Shown: one piece after another, positions 14,046-22,359 of the stretch
Layout of the letters: every line of letters starts with the position of its first letter
How positions within the stretch are numbered: the first letter of the stretch is position 1
Source of the DNA: a virus
DNA: 24,124 nucleotides
IMG/VR virus record: IMGVR_UViG_3300020720_000022
Location: 1 to 24,124 of that record
Strand: one strand, 5' to 3'
The notes under the pieces: model-generated
Seen by the model: only the letters and a program-made list of their open reading frames with translations
Database searches by the model: none
What the model was told of the DNA's origin: nothing
Translations under genes and position numbers: made by a program

Positions 14046-16160
14046 ATGCCGGATTTTGGATTTGTTGGCCCATCATACGAAGCCCCGTCCATCTACCAAG
14101 ATGCACAGGAATGTATAAATTTTTACCCTGAAATTGACCCATTAAAACAACCAGGTCAAAACGGGGTTGTAGCACTTTACCCAACGCCAGGACTTACTGT
14201 TGCCGCCCAAATGTTTAATTCTGCGGAAGTTCGTGGGATGCGTACTGTTTCCGGCGGTAATTATTGCGTAATAGTTTGTGGTCAATATGTTTACGTATTA
14301 AATTCCAGCCTTACTCCAAACCTTGTTGGAACACTTAATTCTAATTCGGGCATGGTTGGAATTACTGATAATGGTCAAAACGTTTACATTACAGACGGTT
14401 CTTACCGTTATACATGGCGCATTTCTAATCCATCTTCTGCCCAATTTGTAGGTTCAGTATCAGGAACAACTCTTACTGTAACTTTAATGAAATCAGGCAC
14501 TATTGCCGCTGGCCAACAATTATTTGGAATTGGCGTAACCCCTGAAACTATTATTACTGCTCTTGGCACCGGTACAGGCGGTACTGGTACTTATACAATT
14601 AACATTAGCCAAACCGAAGCTTCTGAAGTATTCAATTCTTCTGCGGTGGCCGCCAAAATAACTGGCTCTATTTCCGGTAATGTTTTAACTGTTACTGCCG
14701 TTGCTAATGGCACTTTATATCCAGGACAAACTATTCAAGGTTCAGGAGTAACTGCTGGAACGATTATTACGGCTTTAGGCGGTTCTGCGGCCATTAGTTA
14801 TAGCATTACGTCAGGCGGTACTGGTTATGCCGTAGGTGACACCGTTACAGTCGTTGGCGGCATATACAGTCAACAAGCAACTTATACAGTAGCAACAGTA
14901 GCGGCTGGAGTAGTAACTGGATTAACACCAGTAAGTTATGGCGTTTATACCGTCCAACCTGGAACACCAGCAACAACCACAACTAGCGGTAATGGTACAG
15001 GGTTAACCCTTACTTTAACTTTTGGTACTGGTACAGGGGGAACTGGAAGCTATGTTGTCAATGGAACACAAACCGTTGGTTCAGAAACTTTGTATGCGCT
15101 TAACTTTAGCGTTTTGCCATCTTCTGATGGCGGCTTTAGTGGTGCGGATGTTGTTGACATTGTTGATAACTATTTTGTATATAACAGGCCAAATACCCAA
15201 CAATGGGGTGCTTCAGGGATTCTTTCCCCAATAAGTCCACAATTAAGCTTTAGTTCAAAAGATGGCGCACCTGACAATTTAGTGTCAATTATTGTGGACC
15301 ACAGGGAAGTCTATTTATTAGGTGAAACGTCTAGCGAAGTATGGATTGATGCTGGATTATTTCCTTTTCCATTTCAACGGATTCCAGGAACCAATACCCA
15401 GCATGGTATTGCCGCCAAATTTAGCGTTGCAAGATTAGGTAATTCATTTGCTTACGTAAGCCGTAATATTCGTGGCCAAGCCCAAATTATGATGATGAAC
15501 GGCTATACACCAACTCGTATTAGCACCCATGCCGTAGAAAATACATTGGTTGACCAATATATATCTGATGCACGTGCTTGGACGTATCAATTAGAAGGCC
15601 ATGAAGTTTACGTTGTTAGCTTTCCAACAATTGATTTAACTTGGGCATATGACATTGCAACTGGAATGTGGCATAAATGGTTATCTGTTGACAATCAGAA
15701 CGTATTTCATCGTCATCGTGGTAATTGCCAAGCTAATTTTCAAAATATGAACTTGGTTGGTGATTATGCAAATGGACTTGTTTATCAATTAGATAAAAAA
15801 AATTACACCGACAATGGCAATGAAGTGCGCCGTATTCGCCGTGCGCCACACATGGTTAGTGATTATCAACGTCAATATTTTGATGAATTGCAAATTTATT
15901 TCCAACCAGGCGTAGGCCTTTCTAACGGCTTAACTGCCAATGAAAATCCACAAGCCATGCTTCGCTGGTCAGATGATGGCGGTTCTACATGGTCAAATGA
16001 GCATTGGACTTCTATTGGTACCCAAGGCGCTTATAAAAACCGTGCTATTTGGCGCAGAATGGGTTGGGCGCGTGACCGTGTATTTGAAGTTGTTGTTACC
16101 GACCCAATTAATGCGGTAATCATTGCCGCTAACCTTAAAGCTAGTGCTGGGAGCAACTAA
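14046..16160 (+). CDS. Tail hub/DNA stabilisation protein, P22 gp10-like, with inserted modules
   Basis: 704 residues; P22 gp10 has 472. The N-terminus (PSIYQDAQECINFYPEID, then YPTPGL and VRGMRTVSGG) and C-terminal half (HREVYLLGETSSEVWIDAG, QHGIAAKFSVARLGNSFAYV, and final KNRAIWRRMGWARDRVFEV) correspond along the length to P22 gp10. Residues about 133-350 are inserted: module B at 133-197, module C first part at 205-245, a different GGTGYAVGDTVTVVGG-type module at 246-326, and the end of C at 327-346. Removing them leaves about 486 residues, near the family length. The protein should plug the portal channel below the gp4-like ring. It starts ten bases after the gp4-like gene with AAAAGGGG as binding site. 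Confidence 0.85.
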   Translation: MPDFGFVGPSYEAPSIYQDAQECINFYPEIDPLKQPGQNGVVALYPTPGLTVAAQMFNSAEVRGMRTVSGGNYCVIVCGQYVYVLNSSLTPNLVGTLNSNSGMVGITDNGQNVYITDGSYRYTWRISNPSSAQFVGSVSGTTLTVTLMKSGTIAAGQQLFGIGVTPETIITALGTGTGGTGTYTINISQTEASEVFNSSAVAAKITGSISGNVLTVTAVANGTLYPGQTIQGSGVTAGTIITALGGSAAISYSITSGGTGYAVGDTVTVVGGIYSQQATYTVATVAAGVVTGLTPVSYGVYTVQPGTPATTTTSGNGTGLTLTLTFGTGTGGTGSYVVNGTQTVGSETLYALNFSVLPSSDGGFSGADVVDIVDNYFVYNRPNTQQWGASGILSPISPQLSFSSKDGAPDNLVSIIVDHREVYLLGETSSEVWIDAGLFPFPFQRIPGTNTQHGIAAKFSVARLGNSFAYVSRNIRGQAQIMMMNGYTPTRISTHAVENTLVDQYISDARAWTYQLEGHEVYVVSFPTIDLTWAYDIATGMWHKWLSVDNQNVFHRHRGNCQANFQNMNLVGDYANGLVYQLDKKNYTDNGNEVRRIRRAPHMVSDYQRQYFDELQIYFQPGVGLSNGLTANENPQAMLRWSDDGGSTWSNEHWTSIGTQGAYKNRAIWRRMGWARDRVFEVVVTDPINAVIIAANLKASAGSN
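14442..14636 (+). repeat. Beta-rich module copy B, inside the gp10-like gene
   Basis: About 65 codons (residues 133-197): GSVSGTTLTVT ... AAGQQLFGIGV ... TIITALGTGTGGTGTYTINI. It is the same module as copies A and C, uninterrupted. Confidence 0.78.
14658..15083 (+). repeat. Beta-rich module copy C, split by a second module
   Basis: Residues 205-245 give the first part (GSISGNVLTVT ... GTIITALG). Residues 246-326 are a different module (SGGTGYAVGDTVTVVGG ... LTLTLT). Residues 327-346 (FGTGTGGTGSYVVNGTQTVG) resume the end of the first module. Bases 14781-15023 are the nested part. Confidence 0.68.
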
Positions 16161-16402
16161 TGGCCAGTAATAATGGAATTTGGACTAGCAGTCAAAATAA
16201 TCCTTATCCACAATCCCCAATTATGGATGAACAAACCAAGCGACCTACCCGTGCTTGGCAACAATATTTTTTAAATCTGCTAAACTTTTCTTCAGCTACA
16301 ACGGCTACAAAAGGTTCTGCAACATTGCCTTCAAACCCAGTAGGATTTATTAATGTAACTGTCAATGGTCAATCTTTTAAAGTGCCTTATTACAATCCAT
16401 GA
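16160..16402 (+). CDS. Small conserved protein in the tail-needle position
   Basis: 80 residues, starting in a TAATG overlap with the gp10-like gene. RPTRAWQQYFLNLLNF (28-43) and NPVGFINVTVNGQSFKVPYY (59-78) resemble a small protein seen near connector genes in other podoviruses. The middle is Ala/Thr rich. In P22 the next gene after gp10 encodes the tail needle gp26 (233 residues, coiled coil). This one is far too short and has no heptad repeat, so it is not a needle. It is probably a structural or connector-associated protein. Confidence 0.72.
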   Translation: MASNNGIWTSSQNNPYPQSPIMDEQTKRPTRAWQQYFLNLLNFSSATTATKGSATLPSNPVGFINVTVNGQSFKVPYYNP

Positions 16403-17262
16403 ACCTAGTTTACGTAAAACCTTCTAAACAGTTATCAGTTAAGTCGCAAATAGAAAATTTGCAAAACGAACTGTTAAAAATGCCCCAATCGGACATTGTG
16501 ACGGAGCATACCTTTTATCCAGGGTTTTATGAACGCAAAATAACTATTCCGGCATGGACTGTATTAACTGGCGCAGAACATAAAACAGGCTACACCGTTC
16601 GCCTAGAAAAAGGCACTATTGCGGTAAACGTAGAAGATTCAGTCAAAATATTGACTGCTCCAATGCAGTTTGAATCAAAGCCTGGCGCCCAACGTGTAGG
16701 CCGTGTATTTGATGAAGAAGTTGTTTGGATTGATGTTTATGAAAACCCTGACAATTGCCAAGATTTAGACGTATTGGAAGAACGTTTGTTTGTTGTTCCT
16801 GAATGTGGATTACAAGATAATAGACTTAAAAAAGAAATTAAAGAAGTTCATGAAGATTACAAGCTTTTTTGTAAAGAATTAGGCCTAAATCAAGAAGAAA
16901 TTGATAAAATAGTATTAATCAAACATGATTTGATGGAAATGCCAATTGAATATGCAACAGAATTACGGCCATCCAAAATTCATGGTAAAGGTTTATTTGC
17001 AACAAAAAGTTTTAAAATGTGGGATGTAGTTTGCCCATGTAGATTAGACGGAAAACGAACACCAGGCGGTAGATATATCAATCATTCGCATAAACAGAAT
17101 CTTATGCCAGTAAAAATTGGCGATGATATTTATGCGATTGCTTGTAAAGATATTTATCAAAATGAGGAATTATTGTTAGATTACCGTTCTATGGTTCGCG
17201 TTAATTTTGGTATTAATTTAAGAGGGGAACTTCCATGTCAGCCGGTGTATCAAGCACAGTAA
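16399..17262 (+). CDS. Cupin-like plus SET-domain protein (putative lysine methyltransferase)
   Basis: 287 residues, ATGA overlap with the preceding gene. Residues about 33-133 form a cupin-like jelly roll (YERKITIPAWTVLTGAEHKT, RLEKGTIAV, VGRVFDEEVVWIDVY) of a type common as a stand-alone phage protein. A charged helical linker (136-180) follows. Residues 184-270 read as a compact SET domain: IHGKGLFATKSF (194-205), GRYINHSHKQNL (224-235), which matches the R-x-x-N-H-S-x-x-x-N cofactor-binding motif, and NEELLLDYR (255-263), the E-E-L-x-x-D-Y catalytic motif. Only about 15 residues separate the first two motifs, so the usual SET insert is missing. It may methylate lysines on a phage or host protein using SAM; the target and activity are unknown. 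It sits among virion genes and overlaps the next by 28 bases. Confidence 0.8.
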   Translation: MNLVYVKPSKQLSVKSQIENLQNELLKMPQSDIVTEHTFYPGFYERKITIPAWTVLTGAEHKTGYTVRLEKGTIAVNVEDSVKILTAPMQFESKPGAQRVGRVFDEEVVWIDVYENPDNCQDLDVLEERLFVVPECGLQDNRLKKEIKEVHEDYKLFCKELGLNQEEIDKIVLIKHDLMEMPIEYATELRPSKIHGKGLFATKSFKMWDVVCPCRLDGKRTPGGRYINHSHKQNLMPVKIGDDIYAIACKDIYQNEELLLDYRSMVRVNFGINLRGELPCQPVYQAQ

Positions 17263-17969
17263 TAGCTGGAACAGTCATTGGCGGTGCCATGCTTGGTTCT
17301 GCTTATATGCAGTCACAAGCCGCTGGAAATGCCGCTAGTCAATATGCTAATGCCGCTAATCAAGGCATTAATTATAGCCAAGGCATTTACAATGATATTA
17401 AAGGAATGGCACAACCATATATGAATACTGGCACACAAGCCAATTATGGTTTAAATGCTATGTTGCCTGGCCAATATACAGATGCCAACGGAAATATTCA
17501 AACTGGTAGCGGTTATTTAACTGCCCAGCCAACAATGAATGATTTGACCAGTTTGATGCCAAATTATAAATTTGGATTAACGCAAGGATTGGGTCAATTT
17601 AATGCCGGTTTAAATGCCGGTGGTGGCGCAGTAAGCGGCAATGCTATTCAAGGTGGCCAACAATTTGCCCAAGATTATGCCGGAAATCAATTGCAAAACG
17701 CATATAGTAACTACCAAGCAAATCGTCAAAACGTTGCCAGCAACATATTTAACGCTAATAACGTAGGCATGAACGCCCTTGGTACAGTATCAAATGCTGG
17801 TACTGGAACTGCTTCTAACGTATCTAATATGTTATCTAGCATCGGTAATGCTCAAGCTTCTGCAACTATGGGTTCTGCTAATGCTTATGCAAATGGTTTA
17901 AGCGGTATTAGCAATTACGCTATGTTGTATGGCTTAAACAAAATGAACGCGCCAACTCCACCGGGCTAA
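17235..17969 (+). CDS. DNA-ejection protein, P22 gp7-like by position and type
   Basis: 244 residues (P22 gp7 has 229). The N-terminus STVIAGTVIGGAMLGSAYMQ is a Gly/Ala-rich hydrophobic helix able to insert into membrane. Ala/Gln/Asn-rich helical sequence follows, with MAQPYMNTG, YKFGLTQGLGQFNAGLNAGG and QDYAGNQLQNAYSNYQANRQ, a pattern typical of phage ejection proteins. AGAGGGG precedes the ATG, which lies inside the end of the cupin-SET gene. It should be packed in the head and released into the cell envelope at infection to help make a DNA conduit with the next two products. Confidence 0.8.
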   Translation: MSAGVSSTVIAGTVIGGAMLGSAYMQSQAAGNAASQYANAANQGINYSQGIYNDIKGMAQPYMNTGTQANYGLNAMLPGQYTDANGNIQTGSGYLTAQPTMNDLTSLMPNYKFGLTQGLGQFNAGLNAGGGAVSGNAIQGGQQFAQDYAGNQLQNAYSNYQANRQNVASNIFNANNVGMNALGTVSNAGTGTASNVSNMLSSIGNAQASATMGSANAYANGLSGISNYAMLYGLNKMNAPTPPG

Positions 17970-17981
17970 TAGGAAACAATT

Positions 17982-19415
17982 ATGGCTGAATTTACTGCGG
18001 ATTTAAACCCAAAAAATACTAATCAAATGACCCTTGGGGATATGATGAAAGTAGGCCTTTATTCGGCCGAAACTGCTATTGCACAACGTCAAGCGCAAAT
18101 GGCAGAACAAAAAACCAAAGAAATGCCAATTATTCAGCAATGGGCAAAAGACCCAGCAAATAAGCTTCCTGATGGTTCTTTTGATTTGGAACAAGTTCCA
18201 GCATTAATTTCAGTAGCCCCAATGTCCGGTCCTGAATATGCAGACAAAATCATTACCTTAACTAAAAACCATATTGAAACCAATAAAGCTTTAAATGAAC
18301 TTTCAGAAAGCAATAGAAAGCCTTTTGCTTCCGTTTATGGTTCTTATGGACAAATGGCCGCAAATGGCCAAAAAGTTAACCCAACAGACATTATCAATTC
18401 TTTGGAAACTTTAAAACAATACTATCCACAATTAACAAAAGCGGCAGATGGTCAAATTAAAGGTTGGAAAGCTTATCCGTCAGACCATCCAGTTGACCCA
18501 CAGTCCTTGTTAAAAGCACGTAATGAATCATTAACACCAACACAGTTAATTGACCAATTTGCACCTAAAGCTGAAACCGCTACTATTGGTGGCGCACAAC
18601 GCCCAGTTGTACGTCAACCTTCTATGACCGGCGAACAACCTAAAATTACTCCGGTTGAATTTGGTGGCGGTCAAAATGCCGTTGGTGGTGGCGGCACAAC
18701 TGAAGCGCCTAAACCAAGTGCTAAAGACCGTGACCTTATTAAGTATGACCAATATCTTGATTACAAAGGCAATCCAGCCCTTGCAAACTACACAACAGAG
18801 CAAAAAGAAGCTTTGGATAACGGTAAAAACTTGCTTAAAGAAAGCAATGCACTTGCTTCTGCCGCTAAAGAACAAGAAGCTAATACACGTGGCGTTATAG
18901 AAAATATTTCTGCCGCTTCAGGAAACCGCCCAGGTCAATTGTTACGTCAAGGTGGAAAATACATTATTGGCAATGCAACACAAGAAATGTTGAATAAAAA
19001 CATTGCACGTATGGCCGCGGCTTCTGAAGTTATGGGAACTGCTAAAACTGACCAATCCCGTGCAGATGCCAAAGTTATTAATGGTAGCGATGATTTAACC
19101 GCACAAGCATTAACTGATATTGTTTCCCGTGCAGATGCTACTGTTAAGGCCGCTACTATGTTTAATAGCGCCTACAACAAACTTATTGAAAAACGTGGTA
19201 TCAATGGCTACATTCAAGCAGAAAAATTTAAATCTGCTTGGGTTGATAACTATGACGTTCGTATGGCTCAAATTGAAGCTTTAGCCGCTTCTAATTCGCC
19301 TGAAGCAAAAATTAAAGCAAACGAAATTTACGCTACTGTTCCTAAAAACCAACGTGACGAATTTAATCGTAAATGGGATAATCTTCATGCTTTAGAACAA
19401 GGAAAGTTTAGATAA
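17982..19415 (+). CDS. DNA-ejection protein, P22 gp20-like by position
   Basis: 477 residues (P22 gp20 has 471). Apart from the first 27 residues, shared with the small protein at 402-629, no motif is recognisable. The protein is largely helical and Gln/Ala/Lys rich. A Gly/Pro-rich hinge at about 200-245 (FGGGQNAVGGGGTTEAPKPS) separates two helical halves; the C-terminal half has repeated Ala-rich helices (IARMAAASEVMGTAK). There is no membrane segment. The AGGAAA site is eight bases before the ATG, and the stop overlaps the next start by one base. It is assigned to the ejection set by order between gp7-like and M15-bearing proteins; sequence evidence for gp20 itself is weak. Confidence 0.72.
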   Translation: MAEFTADLNPKNTNQMTLGDMMKVGLYSAETAIAQRQAQMAEQKTKEMPIIQQWAKDPANKLPDGSFDLEQVPALISVAPMSGPEYADKIITLTKNHIETNKALNELSESNRKPFASVYGSYGQMAANGQKVNPTDIINSLETLKQYYPQLTKAADGQIKGWKAYPSDHPVDPQSLLKARNESLTPTQLIDQFAPKAETATIGGAQRPVVRQPSMTGEQPKITPVEFGGGQNAVGGGGTTEAPKPSAKDRDLIKYDQYLDYKGNPALANYTTEQKEALDNGKNLLKESNALASAAKEQEANTRGVIENISAASGNRPGQLLRQGGKYIIGNATQEMLNKNIARMAAASEVMGTAKTDQSRADAKVINGSDDLTAQALTDIVSRADATVKAATMFNSAYNKLIEKRGINGYIQAEKFKSAWVDNYDVRMAQIEALAASNSPEAKIKANEIYATVPKNQRDEFNRKWDNLHALEQGKFR

Positions 19416-21373
19416 TGTCAGACGATATTGATAATCCTGGTTTAAAGTTTTTAGGTGTTGATACCATACCTTCAGTTAGTGTAAGCGTAGGTGCGCCAAG
19501 CATTTATGACAATGCAAAACCAATATCTAATACTAAAGCGCCGGTTGATACTGAAAATCTACAACCGGATTTACTTGACCGAGTAAATCAACTTAAAGAC
19601 CTTTGGAAAAGCAATAAAGAATTAAATCCTAAAGGCGAAGATTTGCCTATTACTAGCGGTTACAGAACCCTAGAACAACAACGTGAAGAATATAAGAACC
19701 GTTTAAAAAACCCTAATTTAGTAGCTGAACCAGGTACAAGCCGCCATGAAAAAGGCGATGCAATTGACATTCATCCACGTGTCCCTGATTCATTATTGGC
19801 ACAAGTAGGCTTACATCGTCCATTTGGTGCTAAAGACCCAGTTCACGTACAAATTAACCCTGATTTGCCATACGAATCTAATGTAGAACCAAATACCGAT
19901 AATGACATTGAAAATTCAGGATTAAAGTTTATTGACCAAAATTACGAAAAACCTAAAAATTGGCTTGAAGAATTTAAAAAACCATTGCATGAAATGTCAA
20001 TGGAAGATTGGAAACAAAAAAGTTTAGCCGCACCGATAATAGCTTATACCGCTGGCAGTATGCCGATAATTGGCGATGAAGCTATGAAAAAAGAAGCTGA
20101 AGCCAATTTGCTTGCAAAATACGAATCTGCTAAACAAGGCCTTAAATCTTTTGCAGAACATCCTGGTGAATCTATTTCTAATATTGCCAAAAATATTTAT
20201 GAGAATCCTGGACGTTTTGCTGGCGAAACGCTTAAAGGCGCAATCTATGACCCTGAATTTGCAGTCAGAACACCATTAGGTAGCATGGTTGCAAAAACTG
20301 CTGAAAAAACTGGCAATGCAATATCTAGCATTGGTGGTGCAGTTGGCCGAAATGTAAAAGCCGGAACCATTGGAAATATTGCAACTGATGTAATGGGTAT
20401 TCCTATTGATAAAAGCGGTGAAGTATTGCGTGAAGCCGCACGTTCAGGTTATGCCAATCCACGTACAGTTTCAGAACTTGCTGAAAATATGCGCGGCAAT
20501 AGGTCGCCGGCTGATTTGGTTGAACAATTCCGTTCTGCTTTGGAAAACACACGTCATGCACGTAGCGAAGCTTATAAACAAGGTATTGCAACTACCAAAG
20601 ACAATCAAGTATTTTTGGACTTTAAACCAATACGTAAAGCTTTTGATGAAACACTTGAATCTTTAAAATCTAAAAATCTTGGTGTTGAAACTCCAAAAGT
20701 TACTGAAAAAACAATGTCCAAAGTTAACGAAATTAAAAAAATTTTGGACGAATGGGAAAGCAAACCCGAACTTCATACTGCTGGCAATTTAGATGATTTA
20801 AAACAACTTATTGATGATACTTATTCAAATGACATGACGGCAAATGCTAAACGTATCATGACAAATACTCGTAATGCCGTAAAAGATACCATTGTTAAAC
20901 AAGACCCAAATTACGAAAAAACAATGGCTGAATATCAAGAAGCTTTAAATACCGAACGTGAAATTGAGAAATCTTTAGGTCTTGGTCCAAAAGCTTCTGT
21001 TGACCTTACATTGCGCCGCCTTAAAACCATGATGGGTCCAACATCCACTATGGGTAATGAATTTAGACGTGAATTAACACGTCAATTGGAAGAATCAGGC
21101 AATAAAAACTTAATGGAAGCATTAGCTGGTCAATCATTAAAAGAATGGCACCCATCCGGTTTAGCTGGTCCAGCATTAGGAATGAACGCTTTATATACTG
21201 GTGGTCGTGTTTTCTCAGGTGATTTAACGCCATTATCAGGGTTGGCACTTCCATTCCAAAGCCCACGTGTAATGGGCGAATTAATGTATAAAGGTGGCCA
21301 AGTTGCTAGAAAAGCAGTTGAAGCCAAACAAGCCGCAAAAACAAAATTAAGTGAAATAACTTCTAGGAAATAA
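19415..21373 (+). CDS. Ejection protein with N-terminal M15 peptidoglycan peptidase domain
   Basis: 652 residues (P22 gp16 has 609). Residues about 50-150 form a VanY/M15-type zinc peptidase: SGYRTLEQQ (81-89), SRHEKGDAIDIH (109-120) matching S-x-H-x-x-G-x-A-x-D, and DPVHVQI (141-147), giving zinc ligands H111, D118 and H144. The rest (about 170-652) is helical, with a Gly-rich stretch (SSIGGAVGRNVKAGTIGN) and coiled-coil segments, as expected for an ejection protein. DIDNPGLKF (5-13, with Asp4 before it) recurs as DIENSGLKF (164-172), bracketing the peptidase. It probably cleaves peptide cross-links so the ejection conduit can cross the cell wall. Starts in a TAATG overlap. Confidence 0.84.
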   Translation: MSDDIDNPGLKFLGVDTIPSVSVSVGAPSIYDNAKPISNTKAPVDTENLQPDLLDRVNQLKDLWKSNKELNPKGEDLPITSGYRTLEQQREEYKNRLKNPNLVAEPGTSRHEKGDAIDIHPRVPDSLLAQVGLHRPFGAKDPVHVQINPDLPYESNVEPNTDNDIENSGLKFIDQNYEKPKNWLEEFKKPLHEMSMEDWKQKSLAAPIIAYTAGSMPIIGDEAMKKEAEANLLAKYESAKQGLKSFAEHPGESISNIAKNIYENPGRFAGETLKGAIYDPEFAVRTPLGSMVAKTAEKTGNAISSIGGAVGRNVKAGTIGNIATDVMGIPIDKSGEVLREAARSGYANPRTVSELAENMRGNRSPADLVEQFRSALENTRHARSEAYKQGIATTKDNQVFLDFKPIRKAFDETLESLKSKNLGVETPKVTEKTMSKVNEIKKILDEWESKPELHTAGNLDDLKQLIDDTYSNDMTANAKRIMTNTRNAVKDTIVKQDPNYEKTMAEYQEALNTEREIEKSLGLGPKASVDLTLRRLKTMMGPTSTMGNEFRRELTRQLEESGNKNLMEALAGQSLKEWHPSGLAGPALGMNALYTGGRVFSGDLTPLSGLALPFQSPRVMGELMYKGGQVARKAVEAKQAAKTKLSEITSRK

Positions 21374-21375
21374 TT

Positions 21376-22098
21376 ATGGCAAGCGTACTTTTATCCCCAG
21401 TTGGTAACGGCCAACAATTTTTTGATAACAACGGTGTGCCATTGGCCGGTGGATTGATTTATCAATACCAAGCTGGTTCTAGCACTTTGTTGACTACTTA
21501 TACAACGGTTAACGGTACGGTTGCTAATGCTAATCCTATTGTTTTGGATTCTAGCGGCCGCCCAAGCAATGAAATTTGGATGCAAACTGGATATAGCTAT
21601 AAGCTTGTAATTCAAACATCCGGCGGTTCTACATTGCAAACTTTAGATAATTTATATCCAATTTTGCAAAATGCTCCTTCAAGCGCCCCAACATTGCCAA
21701 GCGGTGCAATTATTTTATGGTCAGGAAGTATTGGTTCTATTCCTTCAGGATATGTAATTTGCGATGGTACAAATTCAACGCCGGATTTGCGTGACCGTTT
21801 TGTTATTGCCGCCGGTAATAATTATTCAGTTGGTCAAACAGGCGGTTCTGCTGATGCTATTGTTGTAAGTCATAATCATACCCTTACAGACCCAGGACAT
21901 ACACATAATGCTTTTTTATCTGAAGGTTCTGTAACTCTTACATCTGCAACTACAACAAGAAGTTCACAAACTGCTATTGCAGTATCCGGATATATTGCAT
22001 CCAATACAACAGGTATTACTTTAGCTTCTGCTGGTACAAGCGGTACAAATGCTAATCTTCCACCATACTACGCATTAGCGTACATCATGAAAACATAA
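21376..22098 (+). CDS. Tailspike head-binding domain fused to tail-collar receptor tip
   Basis: 240 residues. Residues 1-85 resemble the P22 tailspike head-binding domain: QQFFDNNGVPLAGGLIYQYQ, TLLTTYTTVNGTVANANPIV and LDSSGRPSNEIWM. Residues 107-158 are a phage tail-collar domain (SGAIILWSGSIGSIPSGYVI, CDGTNSTPDLRDRFVIAAG). Then SHNHTLTDPGHTHN (165-178) supplies His-x-His pairs that in T4 gp12-type tips bind metal, and LPPYYALAYIMKT ends the protein as in other collar proteins. No beta-helix spike or endorhamnosidase lies between, so this is a short receptor-binding protein on a spike-type mount. It directly precedes the lysis cassette. Both domain calls rest on visible motifs. Confidence 0.85.
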   Translation: MASVLLSPVGNGQQFFDNNGVPLAGGLIYQYQAGSSTLLTTYTTVNGTVANANPIVLDSSGRPSNEIWMQTGYSYKLVIQTSGGSTLQTLDNLYPILQNAPSSAPTLPSGAIILWSGSIGSIPSGYVICDGTNSTPDLRDRFVIAAGNNYSVGQTGGSADAIVVSHNHTLTDPGHTHNAFLSEGSVTLTSATTTRSSQTAIAVSGYIASNTTGITLASAGTSGTNANLPPYYALAYIMKT

Positions 22099-22337
22099 TG
22101 GAAATGACTATGTTTGAAATTGACCCTGTTAAGTATGGCGTTTTATGGCAGAAAGTAGAAAGCTATGAAGAAAAATTTGATGAAATGTCTAAAAAAATAG
22201 ACAAAATGGAAAGTTCAATAGAACAATTGGTTGCTATGGCCAATAAAGGCCGCGGTGGATTTTGGATGGGAATGATGTTTATTTCCGGAATAAGTTCTTG
22301 TGTTGGTTTTATTGGACATTATTTAAGTAGCAAATAA
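22098..22337 (+). CDS. Coiled-coil protein with C-terminal membrane segment
   Basis: 79 residues. ATG 22098 overlaps the preceding stop (TAATG). ATG 22110 in the same frame has GGA eight bases upstream and may be the actual start. Residues about 15-48 form a charged coiled coil (YEEKFDEMSKKIDKMESSIE), and 54-75 a single membrane segment rich in Gly, Met and Phe. This layout occurs in small phage lysis-cassette membrane proteins. It could be a holin accessory, antiholin or spanin-related protein; no family can be fixed. Confidence 0.72.
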   Translation: MEMTMFEIDPVKYGVLWQKVESYEEKFDEMSKKIDKMESSIEQLVAMANKGRGGFWMGMMFISGISSCVGFIGHYLSSK

Positions 22338-22359
22338 GGACGGTATAAGAAAGTGTTTA

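Noticed and set aside
16160-16402. Tail needle (P22 gp26) by gene order
   Set aside because: Only 80 residues and no heptad repeats, so it cannot form the long trimeric needle.
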